In this document: piece after piece, positions 50,211 through 58,930 of the stretch
How the letters are laid out: every line of letters begins with the position of its first letter
How positions within the stretch are numbered: the stretch's first letter is position 1
Assembly (NCBI GenBank): GCA_034522055.1
Contig: JAXHLS010000006.1
Span: forward strand, 1,235,741 to 1,299,740
Source: Gammaproteobacteria bacterium
GTDB lineage: Bacteria; Pseudomonadota; Gammaproteobacteria; JAABTG01
DNA: 64,000 nucleotides
Direction of reading: 5' to 3'
The notes under the pieces: model-generated
Databases searched by the model: none
What the model saw: only the letters and a program-made list of their open reading frames with translations
What the model was told of the DNA's origin: nothing
Position numbers and translations under genes: made by a program

Positions 50211-50852
50211 CTATGTCAGGGTGCGGCCCGCTCCGAGATGGGTGTTCTGAAGCCGGCAGAAATCACCGGCCAGCCGGCCTAGGTGGCCATAGAAGGTACC
50301 TTCGCCATGGGTCACCAGGGCGTCGGCGAAGCGGGGCAACCACTGCCCGAGATGTTCCCGCCAGAAGCGTTGCTGGCGTTCCAGCCATAGCGCCTCACCC
50401 GTAGTGGCCTCCTGGAAGGCGAGGTAGTACATGAATTCCAGTTCGTGGGTGATGTGATCGGGCGCCTCCACGGGCCCTTCACGGGGGCCGAGGCCGGCCT
50501 CGGCATAGGACCGGGCGGCATACTGACTGTAAGGCCCCATGAGAGTCCCTTCCGGGTCCAGATAAGAGGACGCCCACGGCGCCACCTTGACCTCGAAAGG
50601 ACCGATGAACAGCCGCGCATGAGCCACTGCCGGGGACTCGCCGTCCGCCGCCAGGGCCGCCCGCGCGGCCGCCACCTCATCCGTAAGGGACGCACCCAGG
50701 GGCGAGAACGCCCCCTCCAGCAACTCGTCCAAGTCGGGTGGCCAGGTGTCGGGGCGGGCGAGGGCCCGCGCCAGCGTATACCACACGTTGGCGCGAACCT
50801 CGGCCGCCCCCGGCTCCCCCGGGGGCATTACAGACTCGACGGCACCTGCCAT
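50211..50852 (-). CDS. arrD: TorD-family chaperone of the arr operon (ArrD)
   Basis: About 213 residues, helical. TorD features: Val-Trp-Tyr-Thr-Leu-Ala-Arg-Ala-Leu-Ala-Arg-Pro, Phe-Ile-Gly-Pro-Phe-Glu-Val-Lys-Val-Ala-Pro-Trp-Ala-Ser-Ser-Tyr-Leu-Asp, Asp-His-Ile-Thr-His-Glu-Leu-Glu-Phe-Met-Tyr. It should guard the Tat signal of ArrA during cofactor insertion. The start at 50852 is 2 bp beyond the arrB stop; a TTG at 50858 or the Met at about 50822 are alternatives. Confidence 0.87.
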   Translation of the reverse strand: MAGAVESVMPPGEPGAAEVRANVWYTLARALARPDTWPPDLDELLEGAFSPLGASLTDEVAAARAALAADGESPAVAHARLFIGPFEVKVAPWASSYLDPEGTLMGPYSQYAARSYAEAGLGPREGPVEAPDHITHELEFMYYLAFQEATTGEALWLERQQRFWREHLGQWLPRFADALVTHGEGTFYGHLGRLAGDFCRLQNTHLGAGRTLT

Positions 50853-50854
50853 GG

Positions 50855-51547
50855 TCAAAAGTCACGCACGTAGAACACCCGCGGCCGCGTACCCTTCTCC
50901 TTCTTCAGTACCTTGGGTGCGTACTTGGCCAGGTGCTTGCTGGGCGGGCTGTCGGGGTCATTGATGTCGCCGAAGATGCGCGCTTCCGTCGGGCAGGATT
51001 CCACGCACCACGGCAATTGCCCCTTGGCGAGCCGATGGTCGCAGAAGGTGCACTTCTCCACGATGCCCTTCTGCCTGACACCCTGATGGGTGGACGCGCG
51101 AGCCGGGTTGTAATAGGGGATGGGCACCCCGGTGCGCTCCGCCACCTCGGGACCCGTGGAGGTGCAGCCGGGAATGGCCGGCTCCTCCGCCTCGCGCCAG
51201 TAGGCGTGGGGTTCCTCCTTGTTCATATAGATGACGCCATAGGGGCAGGCCAACTGGCACAACCGGCAGCCGATGCACTTGTCGGGGTCGTGCATGGTGA
51301 GGCCCTCCGGCGTCTTGTGCATCGCCGTGGTGGGGCAGTTGGTCACGCAGGGTGCATTCTCGCAGTGATTGCACAGGGTGGGGATATAGCGATAACGCAC
51401 ATCCGGGAACTTACCCGTGGTCTCGAGAATATGGTTCGACCAGTGGAAGTTGTGGGGGACGTTGTTCTCGCTCTTGCACGCGATGTCACAGGCCGCACAG
51501 CCCACGCATCTGTGGAGGTCGATTACCATTGCATATCTTTTGGCCAT
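50855..51547 (-). CDS. arrB: Respiratory arsenate reductase Fe-S subunit (ArrB)
   Basis: 230 residues. Four Cys clusters: Cys-Val-Gly-Cys-Ala-Ala-Cys-Asp-Ile-Ala-Cys, Cys-Asn-His-Cys-Glu-Asn-Ala-Pro-Cys, Cys-Ile-Gly-Cys-Arg-Leu-Cys-Gln-Leu-Ala-Cys-Pro, Cys-Thr-Phe-Cys...Cys-Val-Glu-Ser-Cys-Pro, binding four [4Fe-4S]. No own signal; co-exported with ArrA. Receives electrons from the membrane subunit ArrC. 28 bp after arrA. Confidence 0.92.
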   Translation of the reverse strand: MAKRYAMVIDLHRCVGCAACDIACKSENNVPHNFHWSNHILETTGKFPDVRYRYIPTLCNHCENAPCVTNCPTTAMHKTPEGLTMHDPDKCIGCRLCQLACPYGVIYMNKEEPHAYWREAEEPAIPGCTSTGPEVAERTGVPIPYYNPARASTHQGVRQKGIVEKCTFCDHRLAKGQLPWCVESCPTEARIFGDINDPDSPPSKHLAKYAPKVLKKEKGTRPRVFYVRDF

Positions 51548-51575
51548 GTCTTTATCTCCGTTTGCGGGGCCTGGT

Positions 51576-54167
51576 TCAGGCGCGGACCACTTTTACCCGG
51601 GCGCAACCACCATGCCGGGCGGTGGAACCGCTGAGGCGGTCGTATTCGGCGGGCAGGATGGTGTTGTTGTTGCCGCCGCGGGGCACCCTGTTCTGAAAGT
51701 CCAGGGCCGCCACCCGGCCATAGGCCCAATGGCCCTGACCGTAGCACTTGGCCACCGTGCCGGGACGCAACCCTTCCCACAGCTTGAGGCGCACGGTCAT
51801 CTCTCCCGTCTCCGACACCACCCGGACCATCTCCCTGTCCTTGAGCCCGAAGCGGTCTGCATCCACGGGGTTCATCTTCAATACATCGTCCCAGTTCTCA
51901 TCACCCGGGTCGCAGTTCTTGTGGGCCTGATACCAGGTGCAGTTGGCCGAGCGTCCTTCCCGGTTCAGGCGGCTGCGATGCTCGAAGAACACCAGGGGAA
52001 ACTCCGCCTCGCTGCCCCAGCGCCGCGCGGGCTCGAAATGGGGCACGAAGGCCTGCTCCCCCGAAGCGGTGTAGTTGGTCTTCGCCAGCACCTCGTCCAC
52101 GCTGACACCATGCTTCTCGGCATGTTTTTCCAGGGCCTCCTTCAACGTTTCACTGTAGAACTCGAACTTGTGGGTCTTGGTCTTGAAGTTGCCCCACTTG
52201 GTCTTATAGGTGTACCGGTGGGCGTTCCACACCCCCTTATCCACATAGTCCTGCCAGCCCTTGAGCTTATCACCGTACTTGCCGTAGTCCGGGTGACTGC
52301 TGTCCCACATCGCCCGGGTCATCATCTTCAGGGCCGCCATGGTGAATTCCTCGCCGTCCCTGGGATGGGCTCCCGTTTCCGGATCCACGAAGGCCTCCTT
52401 GTAGTAACGGTGCAGGTTATCGAAGCCCCGCGCGGCCAGTTTCTCGGCCAGCATCCACGGGATCTCGCTCTCGTCCTGGCGCACGTCCCACAGGGGCTCG
52501 ATGACCCGCTGGGTGAGACTGGCATAGCTGTGGAGGTTCTGTTTACTCTTCAGGAAGCTCCACTTCTCGTACAACTGCTGGGCCGCGGGCAACACCACGT
52601 CCGCGAAGTTGGTCAACTCCGAGGCATTGACCGTGATGTGCACCAGGAAGGGCAGCTTGGTCAGGGCCCGTTCCCAACGCTCGGCATCGGAGCAGGAGAA
52701 GGCGAAGTTGGCCCAGTAGGCGATGGCCACCTTGATCTCATAGGGATCCTCGTTGAGCATGGCATCGGCGGTGTTGTTGGTCACCACCCCGCCGCCGCTC
52801 TTGCCCTTCTTGAGGGACGGGAACTCCAGGGTGCCCCGCTGATCGATCTTGGGCTTCTTGGAGAGCTTCTTGGCCAGCTCGTCCTGGTAGTCCGAATAGG
52901 ACGGGATCTTGCCGGCCGGGATCTTGGTGGACTGGACCACGCCCCCCTTGTTATCGGTGGAACCTACCAAACCGTTGAGGGCATGGGCCGCCATGGCCGC
53001 GTAGCCACCGCGGGCCTGCATGGCGGTCCCCGGCGACACCCAACTGATGGAGGCCGGTGCGGCACGCGCGAAACCAATGGCCACACGCCGGATCTGATCC
53101 GCCGGGATGCCGCAGTGCCCCTCCGCCCACTCCGGGGTGCGGTCCTTGAGTTCGATGTTCCACCAGCGCACCAGGCCATGGGTATGAACTTCGGAGAACA
53201 ACTCCTCCGCCACGTCCACTCCGGCACGGAAACGGTTCTCGCCGTCCGCGAAATCGCCGACGAACTCCCGGCTCCACAAGCCCTCGGTGAGGATGACATG
53301 GGCCATGGCCACGGCCAGGGCGGCATCCTCGCCCGGGATCACCGGCAACCACTCATTGGCCTTCGCGGCGGTGGCCGAAAGCCGCGGATCCACCACGGCG
53401 ATCTGCGCCTGGTCCCTGACCTGGCCCCATATGTTCATGGCGTGGGGCACCTGACGGTTGGATGACACCGGATCGGCGCCCCAGCACAGCACGTAGCGGG
53501 TGTGCTCCAAGTCGTAATCGCGGTAGTCCCAGAACCCCTCGGTGTAATAGGCCCCGAACTTCTCGCCCTCGGCGCAGATGGCCGAATGGCTGATACCGTT
53601 GGGCGAACCGAAGACCTTGGGCAGGGCAGAATAGATGATGTCCCGCAGATAGCTGTAACGGCCGCGGAGCACCATGAACTTATGGGTCTCCTCAGCGGCC
53701 CGCAGCTCCATCATGCGGTCGGCGACCATATCCAGGGCCTCGTCCCAGGAGATGGGCACGAAGCCCGGATCCTCGTCGCGACCCTTGTTGGGATTGGTGC
53801 GCTTCATGGGCACCTTGATGCGGTCCGGATCATAGACCTGCTGCAAAGACAGATGGGGCCGCGGACAGATGTTGCCATGGTTAGCCTTGGAATGGGGATT
53901 GCCCTGGATCTTGATGGCACGGCCATCCGTCACGTTTACCTGCACCGGGCACCAACTGGTGCACCCCTGGCAGGTGGAGGCCAACCAGCGCTCGGTGCTA
54001 TCGCCGCTCGCTGCCTCCGCATCACGGGCGAGGAAACTGAGCATGGGGCCGCCACCGGCGGCGGCAATCATACCCAGGCCGACGCTTCCGGCCGAACCCT
54101 TGAGGAAGTCGCGCCGGGACGGGTTCGCGGGGGCGGACACCTCTCGCGTTTCGATATCTTGTGTCAT
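51576..54167 (-). CDS. arrA: Respiratory arsenate reductase catalytic subunit (ArrA)
   Basis: 863 residues. Tat signal Ser-Arg-Arg-Asp-Phe-Leu-Lys. [4Fe-4S] Cys66-x2-Cys69-x3-Cys73-x27-Cys101. The residues I recall for Shewanella ANA-3 ArrA (Arg165, Tyr166, Ser190, Cys193 as Mo ligand, Lys198, Tyr210) all fall here at a constant +5 offset: Arg170-Tyr171 (Arg-Gly-Arg-Tyr), Ser195, Cys198, Lys203, Tyr215. The arrA primer motifs Tyr-Tyr-Thr-Glu-Gly-Phe-Trp and Trp-Trp-Asn-x-Glu-Leu-Lys-Asp-Arg-Thr are present. ArxA instead has a Gly-Arg-Gly-Trp-Gly loop, absent here. Start at 54167; an upstream Met would overlap arrC. Reduces arsenate to arsenite; such enzymes can run in reverse in vitro. Confidence 0.92.
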   Translation of the reverse strand: MTQDIETREVSAPANPSRRDFLKGSAGSVGLGMIAAAGGGPMLSFLARDAEAASGDSTERWLASTCQGCTSWCPVQVNVTDGRAIKIQGNPHSKANHGNICPRPHLSLQQVYDPDRIKVPMKRTNPNKGRDEDPGFVPISWDEALDMVADRMMELRAAEETHKFMVLRGRYSYLRDIIYSALPKVFGSPNGISHSAICAEGEKFGAYYTEGFWDYRDYDLEHTRYVLCWGADPVSSNRQVPHAMNIWGQVRDQAQIAVVDPRLSATAAKANEWLPVIPGEDAALAVAMAHVILTEGLWSREFVGDFADGENRFRAGVDVAEELFSEVHTHGLVRWWNIELKDRTPEWAEGHCGIPADQIRRVAIGFARAAPASISWVSPGTAMQARGGYAAMAAHALNGLVGSTDNKGGVVQSTKIPAGKIPSYSDYQDELAKKLSKKPKIDQRGTLEFPSLKKGKSGGGVVTNNTADAMLNEDPYEIKVAIAYWANFAFSCSDAERWERALTKLPFLVHITVNASELTNFADVVLPAAQQLYEKWSFLKSKQNLHSYASLTQRVIEPLWDVRQDESEIPWMLAEKLAARGFDNLHRYYKEAFVDPETGAHPRDGEEFTMAALKMMTRAMWDSSHPDYGKYGDKLKGWQDYVDKGVWNAHRYTYKTKWGNFKTKTHKFEFYSETLKEALEKHAEKHGVSVDEVLAKTNYTASGEQAFVPHFEPARRWGSEAEFPLVFFEHRSRLNREGRSANCTWYQAHKNCDPGDENWDDVLKMNPVDADRFGLKDREMVRVVSETGEMTVRLKLWEGLRPGTVAKCYGQGHWAYGRVAALDFQNRVPRGGNNNTILPAEYDRLSGSTARHGGCARVKVVRA

Positions 54168-54180
54168 GACCTCTACCTCT

Positions 54181-55128
54181 TCAGGAAAGCGTTGCGATGG
54201 GCAGGGCGACTTGTCCGCCCAGGACCACGGAATAACGAATGACGAAACCGCCCACCAGTACCAGGAGGCTGGCGACACCCATCAGAGAGAGTGCGGCACC
54301 GGGGCTGCCGGCGCGGACGCGACTGTACCAGAGGGCCACCAGGGCCAGGGGCAGGACGACGCCGATGCCGAGGCCCACGAGGATGAACAGGGTTCCGTGG
54401 ACACCCATGGCGGCATCCAGGGCCTGGCGGCTCTGGAGGGAGCCGAAGGCCAGGTCCACCCACCAGGCAAAGAAGTTGAGCAACATCAGCACCAGCACCG
54501 CAGCCAGGAAACCGGCTACCGGCTTCAGGCCCCGTACGTAGACGTCCAGCTCATCCTCTTCGTCTGCACGGCCCGCGAACATCATTCGCAACTGATGCGC
54601 CAGCACACCACCCGCCACACCGGTAGAAGCGAAGGCGAGCACCGCCAGCAGCACCATGGAGCCCGAGGCCCACACGGGATGGGAGGTCAGTACCGCCAGC
54701 AACATGCCGTGGTAGATACCCACCAGGATGGCGAAGAAGGCCGCCACCAAGCCCACGCCGCTGCGGCCCGGGTTGGCCTCGGGCTTGAGCCACATCCATG
54801 CGTAGAGGAGCCCGAAGGCCACCAGCGCGGATTGGATGAGAAATCCCCACCACATGAGGGATGTGGGCGCGAGATTGATACCCATCTGATAGACATTGAA
54901 CTTGTTGCCCACTTTCCAGAACAGGAACAGCAGACCGAGCATCACCAGAAACGGGGCGATGACTCCCGCCGTCTGGGCAAGCCGGCGATAGCGCGCATCG
55001 CCGTAACGTGACAGCGCGACTGAAAACAACAAGGCACCGACTCCGACGCCGCCGGCGAATAGATCGACCGCAACGCGCCAGTCCCAGATCGTTCCTGATT
55101 GAATGTTATATACAAGGGTGGGGTCCAT
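54181..55128 (-). CDS. arrC: NrfD/PsrC-family membrane subunit of the arr complex (ArrC)
   Basis: 315 residues with eight or nine membrane helices. NrfD-like features: N-terminal [54 protein letters not shown] (about residues 15-32), a His in Gly-Ile-Tyr-His-Gly-Met-Leu-Leu-Ala near mid-protein, and a charged cytoplasmic loop (Ala-Asp-Glu-Glu-Asp-Glu-Leu-Asp). It oxidises quinol and anchors the complex. It is the first gene of a C-A-B-D order operon (13 bp before arrA). Confidence 0.9.
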   Translation of the reverse strand: MDPTLVYNIQSGTIWDWRVAVDLFAGGVGVGALLFSVALSRYGDARYRRLAQTAGVIAPFLVMLGLLFLFWKVGNKFNVYQMGINLAPTSLMWWGFLIQSALVAFGLLYAWMWLKPEANPGRSGVGLVAAFFAILVGIYHGMLLAVLTSHPVWASGSMVLLAVLAFASTGVAGGVLAHQLRMMFAGRADEEDELDVYVRGLKPVAGFLAAVLVLMLLNFFAWWVDLAFGSLQSRQALDAAMGVHGTLFILVGLGIGVVLPLALVALWYSRVRAGSPGAALSLMGVASLLVLVGGFVIRYSVVLGGQVALPIATLS

Positions 55129-55454
55129 GGGTCACCTCCTTCAGGGTGCTCGGGCGCCGTTAAAAAATAAATGCAGATTGAATCGGGGAGTACGTTCCAC
55201 TGCCCGAGCGGCATCGTAATTGATCCGGGTCACGATGTGTCCCCGGCACACCAGAAAAAAGCAGTTAAAACCCAATATTTATTCGAAAACTGATATATCT
55301 CAATTAGGGAATAACGCATTACTAAAAAGGCCTTGATCTGTATTAACAGGCAAATCACGCATTGCTGATACAGGTCCGCGTTTGTGGCCTTCTTGCCATG
55401 CAGCCAACCCCGGGACCTTTGGATAAAGCGATTTTCTCAACGCATCCGCCGCCA
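55129..55454. other. arrC upstream region
   Basis: 326 bp, AT-rich from about 55150 to 55380, consistent with a regulatory region. It carries one FNR-like palindrome (listed separately) and a weaker TTGAT-N4-GTCAC at 55219. The symporter gene ends here convergently to nothing: both flanking genes read on the minus strand, so this is the arr promoter region. No small gene was recognised. Confidence 0.5.
55290..55303. promoter_or_regulatory. FNR/Anr-like box upstream of arrC
   Basis: CTGAT-ATAT-CTCAA against TTGAT-N4-ATCAA: eight of ten positions match. About 162 bp upstream of the arrC start codon. Suggests oxygen-responsive control of arsenate respiration, but the match is imperfect and the site is distant. 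Confidence 0.4.
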
Positions 55455-56921
55455 TCAATCCAGGGTCCACACCAACGGCAGCAGCAGGGTCACGAACAGG
55501 GTGATCACCGCCATGCCCACGAGGTTCATCCACACCCCGGCGCGGGCCATCTCCGGGATGGAGAACTGGCGGCTGGAGAAGGCGATGGCGTTGGGCGGGG
55601 TGGCCACCGGCAGCATGAAGGCGAAGGACGCCGACAGGGCCGCCGCCACCATGAGGAACATGGGATGGATGTTCATGGCCATGGCGAAGCCCGCCAGCAC
55701 CGGCAGCAGCAGGGAGGCGGTGGCGGTGTTGGAGGTGACCTCGGTGAGAAAGATCACCAGGGTCACCGCGGCCAGCACCGTGACCCACAGGGGCGTGCCC
55801 TCCAGGAAGGCGAGCTGGGCGCCCATCCATTCCGTCAGACCGCTGGCGGCGAAGCCCGCCGCCAGGGCGAAGCCGCCGCCGAACAGGATGATGATGTCCC
55901 ACGGGATGCGCACGGCGCTGGCCCAGTCCAGCAGCGGCTCGCCCCCTCCGCGGCCGGAAGGGATGATGAACAGCAGCACCGCACCGGTGATGGCCACGCT
56001 GGAATCGGTGATGAAACGCAGAGGCGCGTAGTCGATGGCTCCCCGGGTCAGCCACGCCGCCACCACCGCGCCGAATACCACCAGCACCCGCCGTTCCTGC
56101 ACCGTCATGGGCCCCAGAGCAGCCAGTTCCCGATGGAGAACCTCACGCCCGAAGAAGGCATCGGCGCTCACCTCGCCCTTGACGAAACGGGTGAGGTAGA
56201 ACCAGGCCACCGCCAGCATCAGCAGGGACAGGGGCACGCCGAAGGCCATCCAGTGGGCGAACCCGATCTCGATGCCATAACGCTGCTCCACCACTCCCGC
56301 CAGGATGGCGTTGGGCGGCGTGCCGATAAGGGTAGCGACGCCGCCGATGGAGGCGGCGTAGGCGATACCGAGCATGAGGGTGGCGCCGAAACGGGTGGGC
56401 TTAAGGTCATCGCCCTCGGCCACTCCGGACACCTGGCGCAACACCGCCAGGGCGATGGTCACCATGATCATGGCGGTGGCGGTGTTGCTGATCCACGCCG
56501 ACAGGAAGGCGGTGGCCAGCATGAACCCCAGCACCACCCGGTCGGGCGTGGTGCCCACCACCCGCACCGTATGCAGGGCGATACGCCTGTGGAGCTGCCA
56601 GCGCTCGATGGCCATGGCGATGAAGAAGCCGCCGAGAAAGAGATAGATGAGATGGTTGCCGTAGGCCGCCGTGACCTTGGCGGTGGGCAACACCGCCAGC
56701 AGAGGAAAGAGGGCGATGGGGAACAGGGCGGTGGCGGGGATGGGGATGGCCTCGGTGATCCAGAAGGTGGCCATGAGCACCGTCACCGCCGCCACCTTCA
56801 TGGCCTCGGGCGACATGCCCTCGGGCACCGGCAGCACCAGTAGGAGCACGAACAGCACCGGCCCCAGCACCAGCCCCACGTGCCGGCGTCTTTTTCCGGT
56901 ATCCACCGTCTCGCCTGTCAT
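55455..56921 (-). CDS. SLC13/DASS-family sodium:dicarboxylate (or sulfate) symporter
   Basis: 488 residues with about 11-12 membrane helices. DASS hallmarks: Trp-Ile-Thr-Glu-Ala-Ile-Pro-Ile-Pro-Ala-Thr-Ala-Leu (about residues 54-66), the two Ser-Asn-Thr motifs (Trp-Ile-Ser-Asn-Thr-Ala-Thr-Ala and Val-Thr-Ser-Asn-Thr-Ala-Thr-Ala) and Gly-Thr-Pro-Pro-Asn-Ala. The substrate (C4-dicarboxylate, citrate or sulfate) cannot be read from the sequence. Same strand as the arr operon but downstream of nothing in it. Confidence 0.93.
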   Translation of the reverse strand: MTGETVDTGKRRRHVGLVLGPVLFVLLLVLPVPEGMSPEAMKVAAVTVLMATFWITEAIPIPATALFPIALFPLLAVLPTAKVTAAYGNHLIYLFLGGFFIAMAIERWQLHRRIALHTVRVVGTTPDRVVLGFMLATAFLSAWISNTATAMIMVTIALAVLRQVSGVAEGDDLKPTRFGATLMLGIAYAASIGGVATLIGTPPNAILAGVVEQRYGIEIGFAHWMAFGVPLSLLMLAVAWFYLTRFVKGEVSADAFFGREVLHRELAALGPMTVQERRVLVVFGAVVAAWLTRGAIDYAPLRFITDSSVAITGAVLLFIIPSGRGGGEPLLDWASAVRIPWDIIILFGGGFALAAGFAASGLTEWMGAQLAFLEGTPLWVTVLAAVTLVIFLTEVTSNTATASLLLPVLAGFAMAMNIHPMFLMVAAALSASFAFMLPVATPPNAIAFSSRQFSIPEMARAGVWMNLVGMAVITLFVTLLLPLVWTLD

Positions 56922-57158
56922 GGTCGCTTCCCCTCCCCGCGGCCTCTCATCGGCCTTGTCGAGACATCACGCCGGGACATCACGCACATTCCTATGCTGA
57001 CAGCTTGACTCCGGCAAACCTGGTCCCAGAACGCGATGCACCTCAATCGCACAACCGATGACCTTGCCGGTGAATGGATCTTTTTCCATCAATCTCTGTG
57101 CTCCCTGTGTTCTCTGTGGTGAATCTTCCGGCTGCGAACATAGGATAAAGAGGCGGGA
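56922..57158. other. Spacer with CTCTGTGTTCTCTGTGGT-type dispersed repeat
   Basis: Contains CTCTGTGCTCCCTGTG followed by TTCTCTGTGGTGAATC (about 57090-57125), a common bacterial intergenic phrase. No gene is seen. Confidence 0.45.
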
Positions 57159-58865
57159 TCAAACTCTCCGGCGGCGGCGCAGCCGCTGCCACACCCAGCC
57201 CTCGGGGCCGACGGCGCCGTGGAGTATGAAGTTGAGGGTTCCGAAGTGGCCGAGGCTCCAACCCAGGCGGGTGAAAGCGGCAGCGCTACCACATAACAGC
57301 AGCCGATCACCGACGTGCAGGGCGGTATCGTTGTCGGGCAACGTGGTGTACTCCTCCTCGCCCCGCTCCAGCATCAACGCGATGATGGGCAGCGGCTCCT
57401 TGCGCTCCCAGGGGTCCCGCAACAGCTGGCCCAGGGTGACGCGGTGGCCTTCCTCGATGAGGCAGTGCAGGGGCGGCGCCTGCTCCGGCGTGATGTCGAT
57501 GGTGCGCACCAGGGGCACCCGGTCGTCCACCAGGGCGGAGATGCGGCTCACCAGTTGGCAGGCCCAGGCATCGTTGCGCATCAGGGCCCGCTCGGTGAAC
57601 TCGTGGACCAGGGGGATGTCCAGCAGCACCCGGATGCGATCGGCGATGATGGTGCTGGGATGCATCACCATGTCCGCGTCCACCTTGTCGAACAGGGTCT
57701 TGTTGTCTTCCAGGTTCTGGCGCACGGTGACGAACAGCCGCGGATTGAGGTCCTTGGCGGTCATCACGATGGACAGGTTGTTGGCGTCGTTGTCCGTGCC
57801 CGCCACCAGGCCCACGGCCTCGGTGATGCGCGCCGCCCGCAAGGTATCGGCCTCGGTACCCCAGCCCTCTATGAGTTCGCAGTCGGGCCGGCCCGTGCGC
57901 TCCGGGGTGGCCTCCACCATCACGCAGGTGATGCCCTGCTGCTTCAGCTTCTGGTGGACGGCCTTGCCGAAGCGCCCGTAGCCGCAGATCACCCAATGAC
58001 CGTCCCTCGGAGGATAGACGGGCTCCGCCACCTTGCTGTTCTCGACCCCCGTCAGCCAGCCGTTCAGCAGATAGGTACAGGGGGCATGCAGGGCCGTGGC
58101 CAGGTGGGCCGCGAAGGTGTCGAAGGGGTCGATGATGTGGTCGGTGCCGAAGGAGGCCATGTTGGCCTCCACCTCGTGGGAGTCGGCCCGGCAGATGGCC
58201 TTGACGCTGGGACGCAACAGTTTCACCCCGAGGGCGATCTGCAGGTTCACGGCATTGGAGTTGGTCAAGGCCACCACCCCCTCGCAGCGGTGATGGCCAA
58301 GCCCGGCATCGATGAGGGTCTGGGGCCGGCTGGCATCGGCGTGGAGTGTCGGCACATACTCCCGCAGGTCCTCGAGCTTCAACAGGTTGGTACGGGCCTC
58401 GTCCATATCCACCACCACCGCGTGATGGCCGTGCTCGGTGAGGGCGCTCACCAGGGCACTGCCGGTCTCGCCATAGCCGCACACCAGATAGAAGGGCGCC
58501 GTCATTCTCCTGACACGGAGCTCGAAGCGCTGGTTGCGGATGGCCTCCTGGAAGGTCCGCTCCTGGAGCAGGGACAGGATGGTGCCGAGGGCATAGATCC
58601 AGGCCACCACGGTGCCATAGATGACGATGGTCACCCACAGTCGCTGGGCATCCGTGAAGGGAAAGGGAATCTCACCGAAGCCGATGGTGGTAGAGGTGTA
58701 GCTCACCACGTAGAAGGCCTGAAAGATCCCCATGTGCCGGACGTTACCGCCGGCATCCTGTCCCGGGATCAACACCAGCCCCACCACCGCCACGGTGTAG
58801 GCCAGCACCAGGATCACCAGCGGCTGGCGCATGCGCCGCATGACCAGGAACACGATATTGTTCAT
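57159..58865 (-). CDS. Potassium channel with two RCK (TrkA-N) domains
   Basis: 568 residues. Two membrane helices (about 13-33 and 78-100) flank a pore loop with selectivity filter Thr-Thr-Ile-Gly-Phe-Gly-Glu (about 58-64), a Phe variant of Thr-Ile-Gly-Tyr-Gly. Two RCK domains follow: Val-Cys-Gly-Tyr-Gly-Glu-Thr-Gly-Ser (about 128) and Val-Ile-Cys-Gly-Tyr-Gly-Arg-Phe-Gly (about 300), each with a Rossmann nucleotide site and a TrkA-C-like end. Ligand-gated K+ flux across the inner membrane. Downstream of a DUF6394 gene, a frequent partner. Confidence 0.92.
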   Translation of the reverse strand: MNNIVFLVMRRMRQPLVILVLAYTVAVVGLVLIPGQDAGGNVRHMGIFQAFYVVSYTSTTIGFGEIPFPFTDAQRLWVTIVIYGTVVAWIYALGTILSLLQERTFQEAIRNQRFELRVRRMTAPFYLVCGYGETGSALVSALTEHGHHAVVVDMDEARTNLLKLEDLREYVPTLHADASRPQTLIDAGLGHHRCEGVVALTNSNAVNLQIALGVKLLRPSVKAICRADSHEVEANMASFGTDHIIDPFDTFAAHLATALHAPCTYLLNGWLTGVENSKVAEPVYPPRDGHWVICGYGRFGKAVHQKLKQQGITCVMVEATPERTGRPDCELIEGWGTEADTLRAARITEAVGLVAGTDNDANNLSIVMTAKDLNPRLFVTVRQNLEDNKTLFDKVDADMVMHPSTIIADRIRVLLDIPLVHEFTERALMRNDAWACQLVSRISALVDDRVPLVRTIDITPEQAPPLHCLIEEGHRVTLGQLLRDPWERKEPLPIIALMLERGEEEYTTLPDNDTALHVGDRLLLCGSAAAFTRLGWSLGHFGTLNFILHGAVGPEGWVWQRLRRRRRV

Positions 58866-58905
58866 GGGCTATGGGTTCATGGGCTATGGGTGCAGGGGCT
58901 ATGGG
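58861..58905. repeat. 15-bp minisatellite in the leader of the K+ channel gene
   Basis: TTCATGGGCTATGGG twice exactly, then TGCAGGGGCTATGGG. The channel start codon (minus strand ATG at 58865) lies inside the first unit; the second unit holds the same ATG-AAC followed by an in-frame TAG, giving a three-codon leader ORF. No Shine-Dalgarno is visible. Confidence 0.85.
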
Positions 58906-58930
58906 GCCATGGCCGTGGCTGCATCCCCCG

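Noticed and set aside
51576..54167. ArxA as a name for the 863-aa enzyme next to aio
   Set aside because: Active-site residues follow the ArrA pattern at a constant offset, including Arg-Gly-Arg-Tyr.
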